Shown here: in pieces, positions 9,002-17,265 of the stretch
Layout of the letters: each line of letters opens with the position of its first letter
Numbering within the stretch: the stretch's first letter is position 1
Assembly: GCA_000435635.1 (NCBI GenBank)
Contig: FR882115.1
Span: 1 to 64,000 of the forward strand
Direction of reading: 5' to 3'
From: Prevotella sp. CAG:1320
GTDB taxonomy: Bacteria > Bacteroidota > Bacteroidia > Bacteroidales > Bacteroidaceae
Length of the DNA: 64,000 nt
The notes under the pieces: generated by a model
What the model saw: only the letters and a program-made list of their open reading frames with translations
Told to the model about the DNA's origin: nothing
Databases searched by the model: none
Position numbers and translations under genes: made by a program

Positions 9002-10081
9002 TTATATGGTAATCTCCCCTGAGCCGAAGCAGCGGTGGTGCAGCTCGTCATAGACCACGCAGAATTGGCCAGGAGCCACGCCGTGTATGGGTTCACGGGA
9101 GTGCATCATGTAGGTGCCGTCGCCCCTGTTCTCCAGCCGACCTCTGTGAAACTCGGGCGTATGGCGTATCTTGAAGGTCACCTCCTCCGCGGGGAAAGCG
9201 TCGCCCGTCAGGAAATGGAAGGCCATCAAGGGGAAATCACTCTTGTAGGCCGTGGCGGGATCATAGCCATGGCTGACGTAAAGAATGTTGCGCTCCACGT
9301 CTTTCTTCACCACGAACCAAGGGCCTCCGCCCATGCCGAGCCCCTTGCGCTGGCCTATGGTGTGAAACCAAAGCCCCTTGTGCTCGCCTATCCTCAGTCC
9401 CGTCTCCAACTCTATGATGTCTCCGGGCCGCTCGCCCAGGTATCGCTCTATGTATTGGTTGTAGTTGATGTTGCCAAGGAAACAGATACCTTGGCTGTCC
9501 TTGCGCCTGGCGGTCACGAGATGTTCCCGCTCCGCGATTTCCCTCACCTCGTTTTTCACGTGATGCCCTATCGGGAAAATAGCCTTCTTGAGCTGCCAAT
9601 TCTCTATCTGGGCCAAGAAGTCCGTTTGGTCTTTCACGGGGTCGGGGCTGGTGGTGAGCCATTTCTCTCCGCCTATCAGCTCGGTCTGGGCATAGTGCCC
9701 CGTGGCTATCAGGTCATACTGATAACCTACCTTCTCATGGAAAGCCCCAAACTTTATCAGCCGGTTGCACATCACGTCGGGATTGGGCGTATAGCCCGAT
9801 CTCACCTTCTCCATGGTGTAACGGGTCACCTGCTGCCAGTATTCCTTGTGACAGTCCACCACGCGCAAGCTGCACCCATACTTTCCCGCCACGGCGGTGG
9901 CCATCTCCAGGTCTTCCTCGCTGTTACAATCCCATTCCTCCTTTTCCTCGGGACCTATCTTGATATAAAAACAATCGGGCGTGAGACCGGCCTGCGCCAG
10001 TTCCCATACCACCACACTACTGTCCACGCCGCCCGAGAGCAGCACGGCCACTCGCTTGTCTCTGATTTCTTCCAAGTTCAT
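9002..10081 (-). CDS. mnmA: tRNA-specific 2-thiouridylase MnmA
   Basis: Inserts sulfur at C2 of U34 in Lys, Glu and Gln tRNAs, using ATP. The PP-loop SGGVDSSV (residues 16-23), the catalytic cysteine in NPDVMCNRLIKF and the second cysteine in GICFLGNINYNQYIERYLGE are all present. The 359-residue length is normal. The ATG at 10081 is the only sensible start. A TATCTTCG box at 10093-10086 lies so close that the transcript could be leaderless. Confidence 0.95.
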   Translation of the reverse strand: MNLEEIRDKRVAVLLSGGVDSSVVVWELAQAGLTPDCFYIKIGPEEKEEWDCNSEEDLEMATAVAGKYGCSLRVVDCHKEYWQQVTRYTMEKVRSGYTPNPDVMCNRLIKFGAFHEKVGYQYDLIATGHYAQTELIGGEKWLTTSPDPVKDQTDFLAQIENWQLKKAIFPIGHHVKNEVREIAEREHLVTARRKDSQGICFLGNINYNQYIERYLGERPGDIIELETGLRIGEHKGLWFHTIGQRKGLGMGGGPWFVVKKDVERNILYVSHGYDPATAYKSDFPLMAFHFLTGDAFPAEEVTFKIRHTPEFHRGRLENRGDGTYMMHSREPIHGVAPGQFCVVYDELHHRCFGSGEITI

Positions 10082-10085
10082 GCCG

Positions 10086-10093
10086 CGAAGATA
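10086..10093 (-). promoter_or_regulatory. Possible -7 box of mnmA (TATCTTCG)
   Basis: On the minus strand TATCTTCGCGG ends four bases before the mnmA ATG. TTCG replaces the usual TTTG, as in the fabI and rplU upstream regions. If used, initiation would fall at or next to the start codon. Confidence 0.4.
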
Positions 10094-10247
10094 ATCAAAA
10101 TCCGTGAAACCAAGACCATGGCTCCCATGGAAAATCCACGCTCACCAAGATGCAAGGGCCCAAAACTCGGAGAAACGCAAAGCCGTAGTCGTCAATATCC
10201 CGAAACAGTATTATTCATTGTCCTATCTCATCCCCAAGCGGAAAAAA

Positions 10248-10325
10248 CGAAACTAGTCTCGATGCCCCACGATACTAGTTTCAATGGGCGATGAAACTAG
10301 TTTCGCAGGCCATTGATACTAGTTT
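10248..10325. repeat. 22-bp phased array A1 (GAAACTAGTTTC)
   Basis: Four copies of a 12-bp palindrome, GAAACTAGTTTC or one-base variants. The ACTAGT cores start at 10252, 10274, 10296 and 10318, exactly 22 bp apart. The 10-bp spacers differ from each other. Confidence 0.85.
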
Positions 10326-10345
10326 CGTTTTAACTTGTTTCCCAA

Positions 10346-10422
10346 AACAAGTTGTTTCCCAAAACAAAACAAGTTGTTTTCAAAAGCGAAACAAGTTGTT
10401 TCCGCGAGTAAAACAACTTGAA
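10346..10422. repeat. 22-bp phased array A2 (AACAAGTTGTT)
   Basis: Four copies of the quasi-palindrome AACAAsTTGTT with centres at 10351, 10373, 10395 and 10417, exactly 22 bp apart. The last copy is in the opposite orientation (C centre). A fifth related word is centred at 10334, 17 bp away and out of phase. Confidence 0.85.
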
Positions 10423-10540
10423 TCCGATAGCCTGACCCTATAGACACAGACACTACTATCCCCCACTCCGCCGTTCCATGGGAAAGGAACTGACAAGAAT
10501 GGGGGATAAAGTGTATCTAGGGAATTTCAGTAAGAACGGA

Positions 10541-12874
10541 TTATTTCACCACGAACTTCTTGCCACCCTTGATGTAGATGCCCTTAGGCAGGCTGGCGCC
10601 ATCAGGCATCCTCATGCCTCGCAGATTGTAAACGGGCTGGTCTTTCCGCTCGCCATCTGCCTCTACGCCCTCGATGCCAGTGGAGAGGTCTATGAGCTTA
10701 TAATATCCAGATATTGTTTCTTCGCTCAGTTGACCTTCCGTATTATAATATACCACCAGCGCATACCTTTTTGAATAATCCAGGTTGGCGAACTCGAAAG
10801 GCACATCGGCTGTCTCTCCCGCTTTCACCTCAGCGGGAATATAGCTATAGCTTTCCAGGTACATGTAGCCATCGTTGCCATCATAGTAAAGCAAGCAAGT
10901 GATATCGTCTACATAATCATACTCGCCGAGATTCGTGACTTTCATCACGCCCTTTATGGCGTTGCCATTCACCTCATAACCCACAATCTCGTTACCCGTG
11001 CAGTTATCTATCTCAAAGGAGACGCTGAGATCGTATGCTTTCGCCTCACCAATGGTGACCTGCTGGGACGTGATGATCTCAGTACCGTCTGCCGTGGCCA
11101 GCCCCACCACGAAGGAGCCTTCTTTCGTGGGAGTCCAGCTGAATACATAATCATCGGTAGCTCCTGGGTCGAGGTTCAAGCCTATCTGGGATATTATTTC
11201 ATTGTTTACGAAGAATATCACCCCTTGAGTATAGGTATCACCCGTATTGGTAATGTTGTAGGTAAAGGTCTGCTTGGAGCCAACAGACATGTTGCCTTGC
11301 ACATCCACGTCATTCACGACAAAATCCTCTTGTGGAGTGTGATTGATGACAGTGGCGGTATTGCCATTCACCCGCAACTCCAAGTAATACTTGTCCGCGT
11401 TTTTCATCAGCGTCCACGCATCGGCGCCGTTCACCTTGTGAACAAACTTCACATAGTAGGTACCGTCCGTAATGCGAGTCCCCACTGTCAAGGGATCTTC
11501 AAAAGAGAAACCATATCCTGGTCCTAACTCGGTCACCGCCAACGTGCTGGGTTCTCCTACCATTTCGTCTGACTCATCGTAACAAGCCAGTCCCACCTCT
11601 ACGTTAAACGTCTGGCTGGTCATGTTCCAGCAAGTTGCGTTCACAGGCACCGCAAACCCCGCGAAAGAGGAATTTCTCGTAACCGTCTCCTCCGTGGAAG
11701 CAAAAGAGGCAAGCGTCATCTGCGCCACTTCCTGAGAAGTGCCACCCTGGTTGGGTTGTATGCCGATAATGGCTCCCTGGTCCAGGTTGTATCCCCCGGA
11801 ACCATTGTTGCCACCCGTTCCATGGTCACTGGGGTTGAGCAACGTAAGGCGGAAGAAGCCATCGCTCATGCCGCCCCATCCCCAGTTGATGTGGAAGAGA
11901 CCTTCTCCATCGTAGCCGTCGCACACGAAAGCGTGACCCACGACATTCGTGCCGCTGACCGATGTACCCGACAAATAGACAGGGCGCTTGGCAACCAATT
12001 CATCGTATATCATCTTCTCCCAATCAGCGTTGGCATATTCATCTCTATACACTATGTGAGCGGCGTCATCATAGTCAAAATACTCCTTCAACGCGGTGGG
12101 CACCAACTCGGAAACCGCGCCAGAGGCATAACTGGAATAGTCCATCTGCACAGACTTGCCACAAAGCAACATCAACTGGGCCACGGCCAGCGCCGAAGGG
12201 TCGTCCACAGCCTCGCTGCCCGTATAGGAAAGCTGCATGGCATCCCAATTGAGCGTGACAGGGTCCGCGCCAGGAATCACATCCCCAGAAGACAATTGAT
12301 AGGCCGGAATGGCCTTCGTTTGCTCCACGGGATACTTGTGGTAATAGATGATTTGCGCCATGGCCGTGGCCACGCATCCCGTTACGGACTGCTCCTCCTC
12401 GCCCGATATCGTGGGACACATATAATTATAGGGGGCTCCCTGGTTCCATTTGGTCTGCACCAAAGGCTCTATGGCAGCGTAACTTGTGGAGGCAGCCACC
12501 GCCAACGACGGATTTTGCTGTATCATCTCAATCTGCTGGGCATAGCTATCCAGCATGGCCTTGGCGGCGGGAGCCATCTCCCGCTCGGAGAAGTCACCGC
12601 GGTCGGCATAGGCCAAGATGGGACTCACGGCATCATCGCCGGCCACGATGACAAAACCCTTGTCGTTTCCCACGTTGAACACATAATACAGCGAACGCGC
12701 CTCGGCGGCCTTGCCAGGCTGGGCGTATGCCATGTCGAGGGACTGCCTCACAGGGATGCCCTTGGAGCTCAAGAACGCATTGGCCTGCTTAAGAGCCTCG
12801 TTTCTGTCAATAGGTTCTCCCCATGCCACGAGGGTCATGAGAAACAAGGAAAACAGGAGTAAAATTTTTCTCAT
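10541..12874 (-). CDS. Secreted C10-family cysteine protease (streptopain-like) with C-terminal sorting-like tail
   Basis: A 777-residue exported endopeptidase of the streptopain/interpain A family. A signal peptide (MRKILLLFSLFLMTLVAWG) is followed by an inhibitory propeptide with the Spi-type segment KGFVIVAGDDAVSPILAYA. The catalytic domain has the Cys in CVATAMAQIIYYHKYP and the His in GHAFVCDGYDGEG, then HINWGWGG. Several Ig-like domains follow. The last residues (YNLRGMRM ... KGIYIKGGKKFVVK) resemble the tail that exports cargo through the type IX secretion system. The true start is the ATG at 12874. It has its own promoter and no operon partner. Confidence 0.88.
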   Translation of the reverse strand: MRKILLLFSLFLMTLVAWGEPIDRNEALKQANAFLSSKGIPVRQSLDMAYAQPGKAAEARSLYYVFNVGNDKGFVIVAGDDAVSPILAYADRGDFSEREMAPAAKAMLDSYAQQIEMIQQNPSLAVAASTSYAAIEPLVQTKWNQGAPYNYMCPTISGEEEQSVTGCVATAMAQIIYYHKYPVEQTKAIPAYQLSSGDVIPGADPVTLNWDAMQLSYTGSEAVDDPSALAVAQLMLLCGKSVQMDYSSYASGAVSELVPTALKEYFDYDDAAHIVYRDEYANADWEKMIYDELVAKRPVYLSGTSVSGTNVVGHAFVCDGYDGEGLFHINWGWGGMSDGFFRLTLLNPSDHGTGGNNGSGGYNLDQGAIIGIQPNQGGTSQEVAQMTLASFASTEETVTRNSSFAGFAVPVNATCWNMTSQTFNVEVGLACYDESDEMVGEPSTLAVTELGPGYGFSFEDPLTVGTRITDGTYYVKFVHKVNGADAWTLMKNADKYYLELRVNGNTATVINHTPQEDFVVNDVDVQGNMSVGSKQTFTYNITNTGDTYTQGVIFFVNNEIISQIGLNLDPGATDDYVFSWTPTKEGSFVVGLATADGTEIITSQQVTIGEAKAYDLSVSFEIDNCTGNEIVGYEVNGNAIKGVMKVTNLGEYDYVDDITCLLYYDGNDGYMYLESYSYIPAEVKAGETADVPFEFANLDYSKRYALVVYYNTEGQLSEETISGYYKLIDLSTGIEGVEADGERKDQPVYNLRGMRMPDGASLPKGIYIKGGKKFVVK

Positions 12875-12928
12875 AGTCAATACAGGTTAATAACTACATT
12901 ACATTCGATCCGAATTTAAATATTTTTA

Positions 12929-12936
12929 CAAAGGTA
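12929..12936 (-). promoter_or_regulatory. -7 promoter box of the C10 protease gene
   Basis: TACCTTTG on the minus strand, 55 bases upstream of the start codon, fits TAnnTTTG. Confidence 0.65.
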
Positions 12937-13123
12937 AGTATTTATTTTACCCCTCCATAAAACTTTTATCACTTTTACGGATTTTTAACCCTTTGCCATG
13001 CAAGATAGTAGTTGAACGGCGGAAAACAAGAAAAGCGCTGCGACCTTTCTCACTGTCGCCACGCTTCTTTTGACATGGAATCAATCCTGGGCGGGGATGA
13101 CCCCGCTATACCGGATTATCAGA

Positions 13124-13468
13124 TTACAACTTGTTGCCTTCCTTGGGGAACACCACCGTGGGCTGGAATGTCTTGGCCTCCTCGAAGTCCATCAAGGCAT
13201 AGCTGATGATGATGACTGTGTCTCCCACCACCACCTTGCGGGCGGCGGCTCCATTGAGGCACACGCATCCGCTGCCCCGCTTGCCCTTGATGATATAGGT
13301 CTCGAAACGCTCGCCGTTGTTGTTGTTGACGATTTGCACTTTCTCCCCCGCTATCATGTTGGCCGCGTCGAGCAAGTCCTCGTCTATCGTGATGCTGCCC
13401 ATGTAGTTGAGATTGGCCTCGGTGACGGTGGCGCAATGCAGCTTGCTCTTCAACACCTCTATCATCAT
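13124..13468 (-). CDS. panD: Aspartate 1-decarboxylase
   Basis: Makes beta-alanine from aspartate for pantothenate. It is a pyruvoyl enzyme that self-cleaves at a Gly-Ser bond, visible as MGSITID at about residues 23-29. The product is 114 residues, slightly shorter than E. coli PanD. The start overlaps the panC stop in the string ATGATG...; either the ATG at 13468 or the one at 13465 is possible. Translationally coupled to panC. Confidence 0.95.
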   Translation of the reverse strand: MMIEVLKSKLHCATVTEANLNYMGSITIDEDLLDAANMIAGEKVQIVNNNNGERFETYIIKGKRGSGCVCLNGAAARKVVVGDTVIIISYALMDFEEAKTFQPTVVFPKEGNKL

Positions 13469-14325
13469 GCCTTGACCTCCTTATATTTAATATGGTCTAT
13501 CAGGCGAATGGGCGTCTTGCCGCAATAGACGGTCACGCAACCCACCACGTAGTCGCTATCTTGCCAGTTGGCGACAGGCAACAGCGTATTGCCGTCCACT
13601 ATCTCGAAATACTCCACTTCAAGACCCTGCACGGCGTTGATGACATTCACCACCCAGTCATGCAGCTCGGCGACGGTCATGCTGCCCGCCTTCTCCACAC
13701 TGGCTTTCAACACCTTGTATATCTGGGGAGCAATGGCCCGCTCGTCGGGAGCCAGCAAAGTGTTGCGGCTGCTCATAGCCAGCCCGTCGGCCTCCCTTAC
13801 TATGGCACACTCCACTATCTTGATGTCCATGGCGATATACTTCACCAACCGCTTCACCACAGCTATCTGCTGCCAGTCTTTCTCTCCGAAGTAAGCCCGC
13901 TGGGGCTTCACGATGTAAAACAGGCGGCTCACCACCTGGCAAACGCCATTGAAGTGGCCGGGACGCTTGGCTCCTTCCATCACCGTGGTGACAGGCGGGA
14001 ACTCGAAATGCCGCTCATCTGGCGTGGGATACATTTCCTCCACGCTGGGAGCGAACACCACATCCGCCCCGCAACGCTCCAACAGCTGACAGTCAGCGTC
14101 TAGCGTACGGGGGTAACGCTCCAAGTCCGCGGGGTCGTTAAACTGAGTGGGATTGAGAAACACCGATACCACGGTGAAGCCGTTTTCCTTGACGCTGCGC
14201 TCCACCAACGACGCATGTCCACGGTGAAGGGCGCCCATCGTGGGAACGAGACCTACTTGCTTTCCCTGCTTGCGAGCCTGGAACAACACGTTTTGCAATT
14301 CTACGTTCTTGCTGATGACTAACAT
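13465..14325 (-). CDS. panC: Pantothenate synthetase
   Basis: Joins pantoate and beta-alanine using ATP. The nucleotidyltransferase HIGH-type motif is [12 protein letters not shown] (about residues 30-41) and the KMSKS-like element is MSSRN. The 286-residue length is normal. It overlaps panD by 4 bases; the two genes supply consecutive inputs of one pathway. panB is not in the window. A weak promoter candidate (TTATTTTG, minus strand, 14366-14359) lies upstream. Confidence 0.96.
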   Translation of the reverse strand: MLVISKNVELQNVLFQARKQGKQVGLVPTMGALHRGHASLVERSVKENGFTVVSVFLNPTQFNDPADLERYPRTLDADCQLLERCGADVVFAPSVEEMYPTPDERHFEFPPVTTVMEGAKRPGHFNGVCQVVSRLFYIVKPQRAYFGEKDWQQIAVVKRLVKYIAMDIKIVECAIVREADGLAMSSRNTLLAPDERAIAPQIYKVLKASVEKAGSMTVAELHDWVVNVINAVQGLEVEYFEIVDGNTLLPVANWQDSDYVVGCVTVYCGKTPIRLIDHIKYKEVKA

Positions 14326-14472
14326 AACCTATCGAAATATAGTTTGTAAATCGGGCTGCAAAATAACCACTTTTTTCTTAAATAAGGAAGAATAATTATA
14401 AAAATATGCCAATTCGAGTGCCCTTTTAACCCGTTTTTCAAGAAAAGGCGCGGCTGTGTGAAGTTTTTTTAG

Positions 14473-14480
14473 TACCTTTG
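14473..14480 (+). promoter_or_regulatory. -7 promoter box for the glycogen-synthase-like gene
   Basis: TACCTTTG, an exact TAnnTTTG match, lies 32 bases before the ATG at 14513 and after a T-rich run. Confidence 0.7.
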
Positions 14481-14512
14481 CATCTACTTTTTACAAGAAG
14501 CACAGAACTACA

Positions 14513-15325
14513 ATGGCTAAGAAGATTTTATTCATCAACCAGGAAATCACCCCCTACGTTCCAGAGAACGCCGTCTCGAACACGGGACAACTCCTGCCCC
14601 AGAAAGCGCAGGAAGCAGGGTGCGAAATACGCACCTTCACCCCGAAATGGGGAACCATCAACGAGCGCAAGGGGCAGTTGCACGAGGTGATTCGCCTATC
14701 GGGCATGAACCTGGTCATTGATGAGATAGACCACTCACTGATTATCAAGGTGGCCTCGATACCCGTCACCAGGCTGCAAGTCTACTTCATCGACAACGAC
14801 GACTACTTCAACTCTCGCAAGATGGCCGCGGACGAGCAGGGAAAGGAATATGACGACAATGGGGAGAGGGCCATCTTCTACGCCCGCGGCGTGCTAGAGA
14901 CTGTGAAGAAGTTGCGCTGGACGCCCGACATCATCGTATGCCAAGGATGGATCAGCGCCGTTGTGCCTCTCTTCGTAAAGACCGCCTACAAGGAAGAACC
15001 TTCATTCAGCGAGTCGAAGGTGATAACCACCCTCTACGGCAACCAACTGAAGGAAAGCCTGGGCGACAATTTCAAGCAATGCCTGCCCTATAGGGACGCG
15101 ACGGCGGAACTGCTGGCTGGATACGCCGACCAGTTTGACTTCGCCGAGCTGAACAAACTAGCCATAGACTACAGCGATGGCATCATCGCGGGAGATGGCG
15201 ACGTAAGTCCCGAAACGCTGGACTACGCGAAAAGCAAGGGAGTGCCAACACTGGACTACCCTGGTAAAGATAACGTCGAGGCCTGCCTGGAGTTCATCCA
15301 GCGAACCTGCGGCGAAAAGGAATAA
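14513..15325 (+). CDS. Glycogen/starch synthase N-terminal-domain protein (GT5-like, single domain)
   Basis: The 270 residues match only the N-terminal Rossmann domain of GT5 glycogen synthases: KKILFINQEITPYVP at the start, then a segment where GT5 enzymes carry the KxGGL nucleotide-sugar motif. Here that reads NTGQLLPQ, so the usual lysine and paired glycines are missing. The C-terminal GT-B domain is absent with no sign of a downstream remainder. Catalysis is therefore doubtful; a regulatory or binding role is possible. As I recall, the arrangement panC / this gene / DUF4270 recurs in other Bacteroidales, which argues against a recent truncation. It precedes the lipoprotein gene by 23 bases. 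Confidence 0.75.
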   Translation: MAKKILFINQEITPYVPENAVSNTGQLLPQKAQEAGCEIRTFTPKWGTINERKGQLHEVIRLSGMNLVIDEIDHSLIIKVASIPVTRLQVYFIDNDDYFNSRKMAADEQGKEYDDNGERAIFYARGVLETVKKLRWTPDIIVCQGWISAVVPLFVKTAYKEEPSFSESKVITTLYGNQLKESLGDNFKQCLPYRDATAELLAGYADQFDFAELNKLAIDYSDGIIAGDGDVSPETLDYAKSKGVPTLDYPGKDNVEACLEFIQRTCGEKE

Positions 15326-15348
15326 CATATCCATAACCAGTTCACAAC

Positions 15349-16776
15349 ATGAATTTGAAGAATGTGGCCGTGATAGCCATGGCAGCCATGGCATTTACGG
15401 CATGTGACACCACCACAGGCGACGTGGGATTCTCGCTCACGGATGAAGCCGACAGGCTGGTCATCTCTGATGCCGTTTATGACGTAACTTCTCGATCTGT
15501 CGTCTCAGGTGCCGTAACCACCCGAAACAACGAATGTATCGTGGGAAAGGTGAAAGACCCAGAGACCAATACCTACGTGAAAGGTGACATGATGGCGCAG
15601 TTCGTGCCGCTGAGAGACTACTCCCTGCCCGAGCTGGACAACATCACCAGCCTGGACGACGAGGACAAGGTGATAGCGGACTCCTGCTACATAGGTCTTT
15701 TCTACACCACAACCTACGGAGACACCCTGTCTCCCATGAAGGTGACCGCCTATGAGCTGACCCGCCCACTGGAGGAAGGAGTCACCTATAAATCCGATTT
15801 TGACGTGTTCGAGAACGGTTACGCCAGCCGGGACAACTACCACGCCAGCCGTTCCTACACGCTCGACCACCCCAACGACATGATACAGATACCCCTGAAC
15901 AAACCTTACACCAAGGACGGGGTGACCTACAATAACTACGGCACATACTTGATGCGCCAATATTACGAGCACAGGGAGAATTTCGAGACCTTCTACCAGT
16001 TCCTGCATAACGTCTGCCCAGGCTTCTACGTGGAAAACACCAGCGGACTGAGCAACATGGCCAACGTATTCGTGAGCGAGCTGTATATCTACTTCCGCTA
16101 CAGAGGCATAGAGAAAGACCAATATGGCAGGGACAGCGTGGCCCATTACGTAGGCTACTCCCGTATAGACGGCACCGAGGAAGTGCTGCAAATCAACAAG
16201 GTGACCAACGACAAGAAGCAAATGAAGCAGCTGGCGGCGGACAAGTCTTGCACTTACGTAAAGACACCCGCGGGCATCTTCACCGAGCTGACGCTGCCCG
16301 TGGACGATATCATGAACGGACATGAGAAAGACTCGCTCAACACGGCCAAGATGGTATTGCAGTGCTACAACAACGAGAAGGACGACTATAGCTTCGACGT
16401 GCCGACCACCCTGCTCATCTTGCAGAAAGACAGCCTTGAGAAATTCTTCGACGAGAACCAGTTGGTAAACTACCAACGCTCGTTCCTGGCCTATTACAAC
16501 AAGAACACCGCAGGAAGCGGCGACTACAACGCCTACACTTTCAACAACATAGGCGGACTGATAACAGAGATGTACAAGAACAAGGGCAAGAGCGCGGACT
16601 GGAACAAGGCCATCGTAGTGCCCGTGAAACTATATACCTCGACCTCTGGCTACGGAAGCGGCACCGTCATTTCCAAGCTCACCCATGACATGTCGCTCAC
16701 CTCGGCCAAGCTGGTAAGGGGTACCGAAGCCAACCCCATCAAGCTGACCGTGGTATACAGCCGCTTTGAGCAATAG
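15349..16776 (+). CDS. DUF4270 family lipoprotein
   Basis: A 475-residue exported lipoprotein. The signal peptide NLKNVAVIAMAAMAFTAC ends in a lipobox (FTAC, Cys19). The mature start TTTGDVGFSLTDEADRLVISDAVYDV is typical of DUF4270, and the rest is beta-rich with many Tyr and Asn. The function is unknown. It is probably at the outer membrane, since acidic residues do not directly flank the Cys in a clear retention pattern. Probably co-transcribed with the GT5-like gene upstream and the 44-residue gene downstream. Confidence 0.85.
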   Translation: MNLKNVAVIAMAAMAFTACDTTTGDVGFSLTDEADRLVISDAVYDVTSRSVVSGAVTTRNNECIVGKVKDPETNTYVKGDMMAQFVPLRDYSLPELDNITSLDDEDKVIADSCYIGLFYTTTYGDTLSPMKVTAYELTRPLEEGVTYKSDFDVFENGYASRDNYHASRSYTLDHPNDMIQIPLNKPYTKDGVTYNNYGTYLMRQYYEHRENFETFYQFLHNVCPGFYVENTSGLSNMANVFVSELYIYFRYRGIEKDQYGRDSVAHYVGYSRIDGTEEVLQINKVTNDKKQMKQLAADKSCTYVKTPAGIFTELTLPVDDIMNGHEKDSLNTAKMVLQCYNNEKDDYSFDVPTTLLILQKDSLEKFFDENQLVNYQRSFLAYYNKNTAGSGDYNAYTFNNIGGLITEMYKNKGKSADWNKAIVVPVKLYTSTSGYGSGTVISKLTHDMSLTSAKLVRGTEANPIKLTVVYSRFEQ

Positions 16777-16794
16777 CCACCAATCCAAGCGGAC

Positions 16795-16929
16795 ATGGCA
16801 GACAACTATCTGGAGCGAAGACGCGAGCAATACGAGAAAAGGAAGCAAGAGTGGCTTCGCAAGAAAAGACATTTACCCAAGACCAACGCCTCGCCCTCGG
16901 TAAGAAAACCCGAGGACGAGGCGTTATGA
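16795..16929 (+). CDS. Small basic protein (44 residues), function unknown
   Basis: The ATG at 16795 opens a 44-codon frame beginning MADNYLERRREQYEKRKQ, followed by LRKK and ending PEDEAL. It is strongly charged and predicted helical. It starts 18 bases after the DUF4270 stop, on the same strand and before the terminator. Short proteins starting M(A/Q)DNYLE are familiar to me from Bacteroidales genomes, sometimes labelled dehydrogenase without basis. Its last 14 codons form the operon's terminator hairpin. Confidence 0.6.
   Translation: MADNYLERRREQYEKRKQEWLRKKRHLPKTNASPSVRKPEDEAL
16885..16925 (+). terminator. Terminator hairpin inside the 3' end of the small gene
   Basis: AACGCCTCGCCCTCGG (16885-16900) pairs with CCGAGGACGAGGCGTT (16910-16925), a 16-bp stem with one mismatch and a 9-base loop. 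It is followed by ATGATTT rather than a long T-tract. It lies within codons of the 44-residue gene. Confidence 0.6.
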
Positions 16930-16936
16930 TTTCCAA

Positions 16937-17035
16937 AACAAGTTATTTCCCCGATGAAAACAACTTGTTTTGCTAAGCAATTCAACTTATTTTGGTGACC
17001 AATTCAACTTGTTTTGCTTATCAAAATAAGTTGAA
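16937..17035. repeat. 22-bp phased array B1 (AACAAsTTGTT)
   Basis: Five words centred at 16942, 16964, 16986, 17008 and 17030, exactly 22 bp apart: AACAAGTTATT, AACAACTTGTT, TTCAACTTATT, TTCAACTTGTT and AATAAGTTGAA. Orientation flips between copies. Two of the 11-bp spacers are themselves palindromic (TTGCTAAGCAA, TTGGTGACCAA). Confidence 0.9.
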
Positions 17036-17109
17036 TTGATTATGCCCATCCACTCCCACTCCCCCGCAACCGCATTTCTCGCCACCCATCACATATCGCT
17101 CCCAAAAGT

Positions 17110-17230
17110 CAGTACTACTGCTTTGAGATTTCAATACTACTGATATTCGATTTCAATACTACTGATATTCGTTTTCAATACTACTGATATTCGTTTTCAA
17201 TACTACTGATATTGAATTTCAGTACTACTG
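17110..17230. repeat. 22-bp phased array B2 (CAGTACTACTG)
   Basis: Six words CA(G/A)TACTACTG starting at 17110, 17132, 17154, 17176, 17198 and 17220, exactly 22 bp apart. The 11-bp spacers are related but not identical (ATATTCGTTTT, ATATTCGATTT, ATATTGAATTT, CTTTGAGATTT). Confidence 0.9.
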
Positions 17231-17265
17231 CGTTTTTTCACCGACAATTGATTTGACGGAAAGCG

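Larger units (their letters stand above)
10094..10540. other. Intergenic region with two 22-bp arrays and a hairpin
   Basis: Lies between the 3' end of the C10 protease gene and the 5' end of mnmA. It holds array A1 (10248-10325), array A2 (10346-10422) and, close to the protease gene, an imperfect long hairpin: TATCCCCCA (10457-10465) with TGGGGGATA (10500-10508), enclosing GTTCC/GGAAC. The hairpin could end the protease transcript, though no T-tract follows. No coding frame is convincing. Confidence 0.6.

Noticed and set aside
9002..10081. Sulfur-based DNA modification gene (Dnd-like) from the PP-loop
   Set aside because: The whole protein matches MnmA, including both cysteine motifs and length.
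11756..12862. A 368-codon plus-strand open frame
   Set aside because: It is antisense to the C10 protease gene, whose catalytic Cys and His motifs are clear.
17110..17230. CRISPR array
   Set aside because: Repeats are 11 bp with 11-bp, partly conserved spacers; CRISPR repeats are longer, spacers are unique and about 30 bp, and there are no cas genes.
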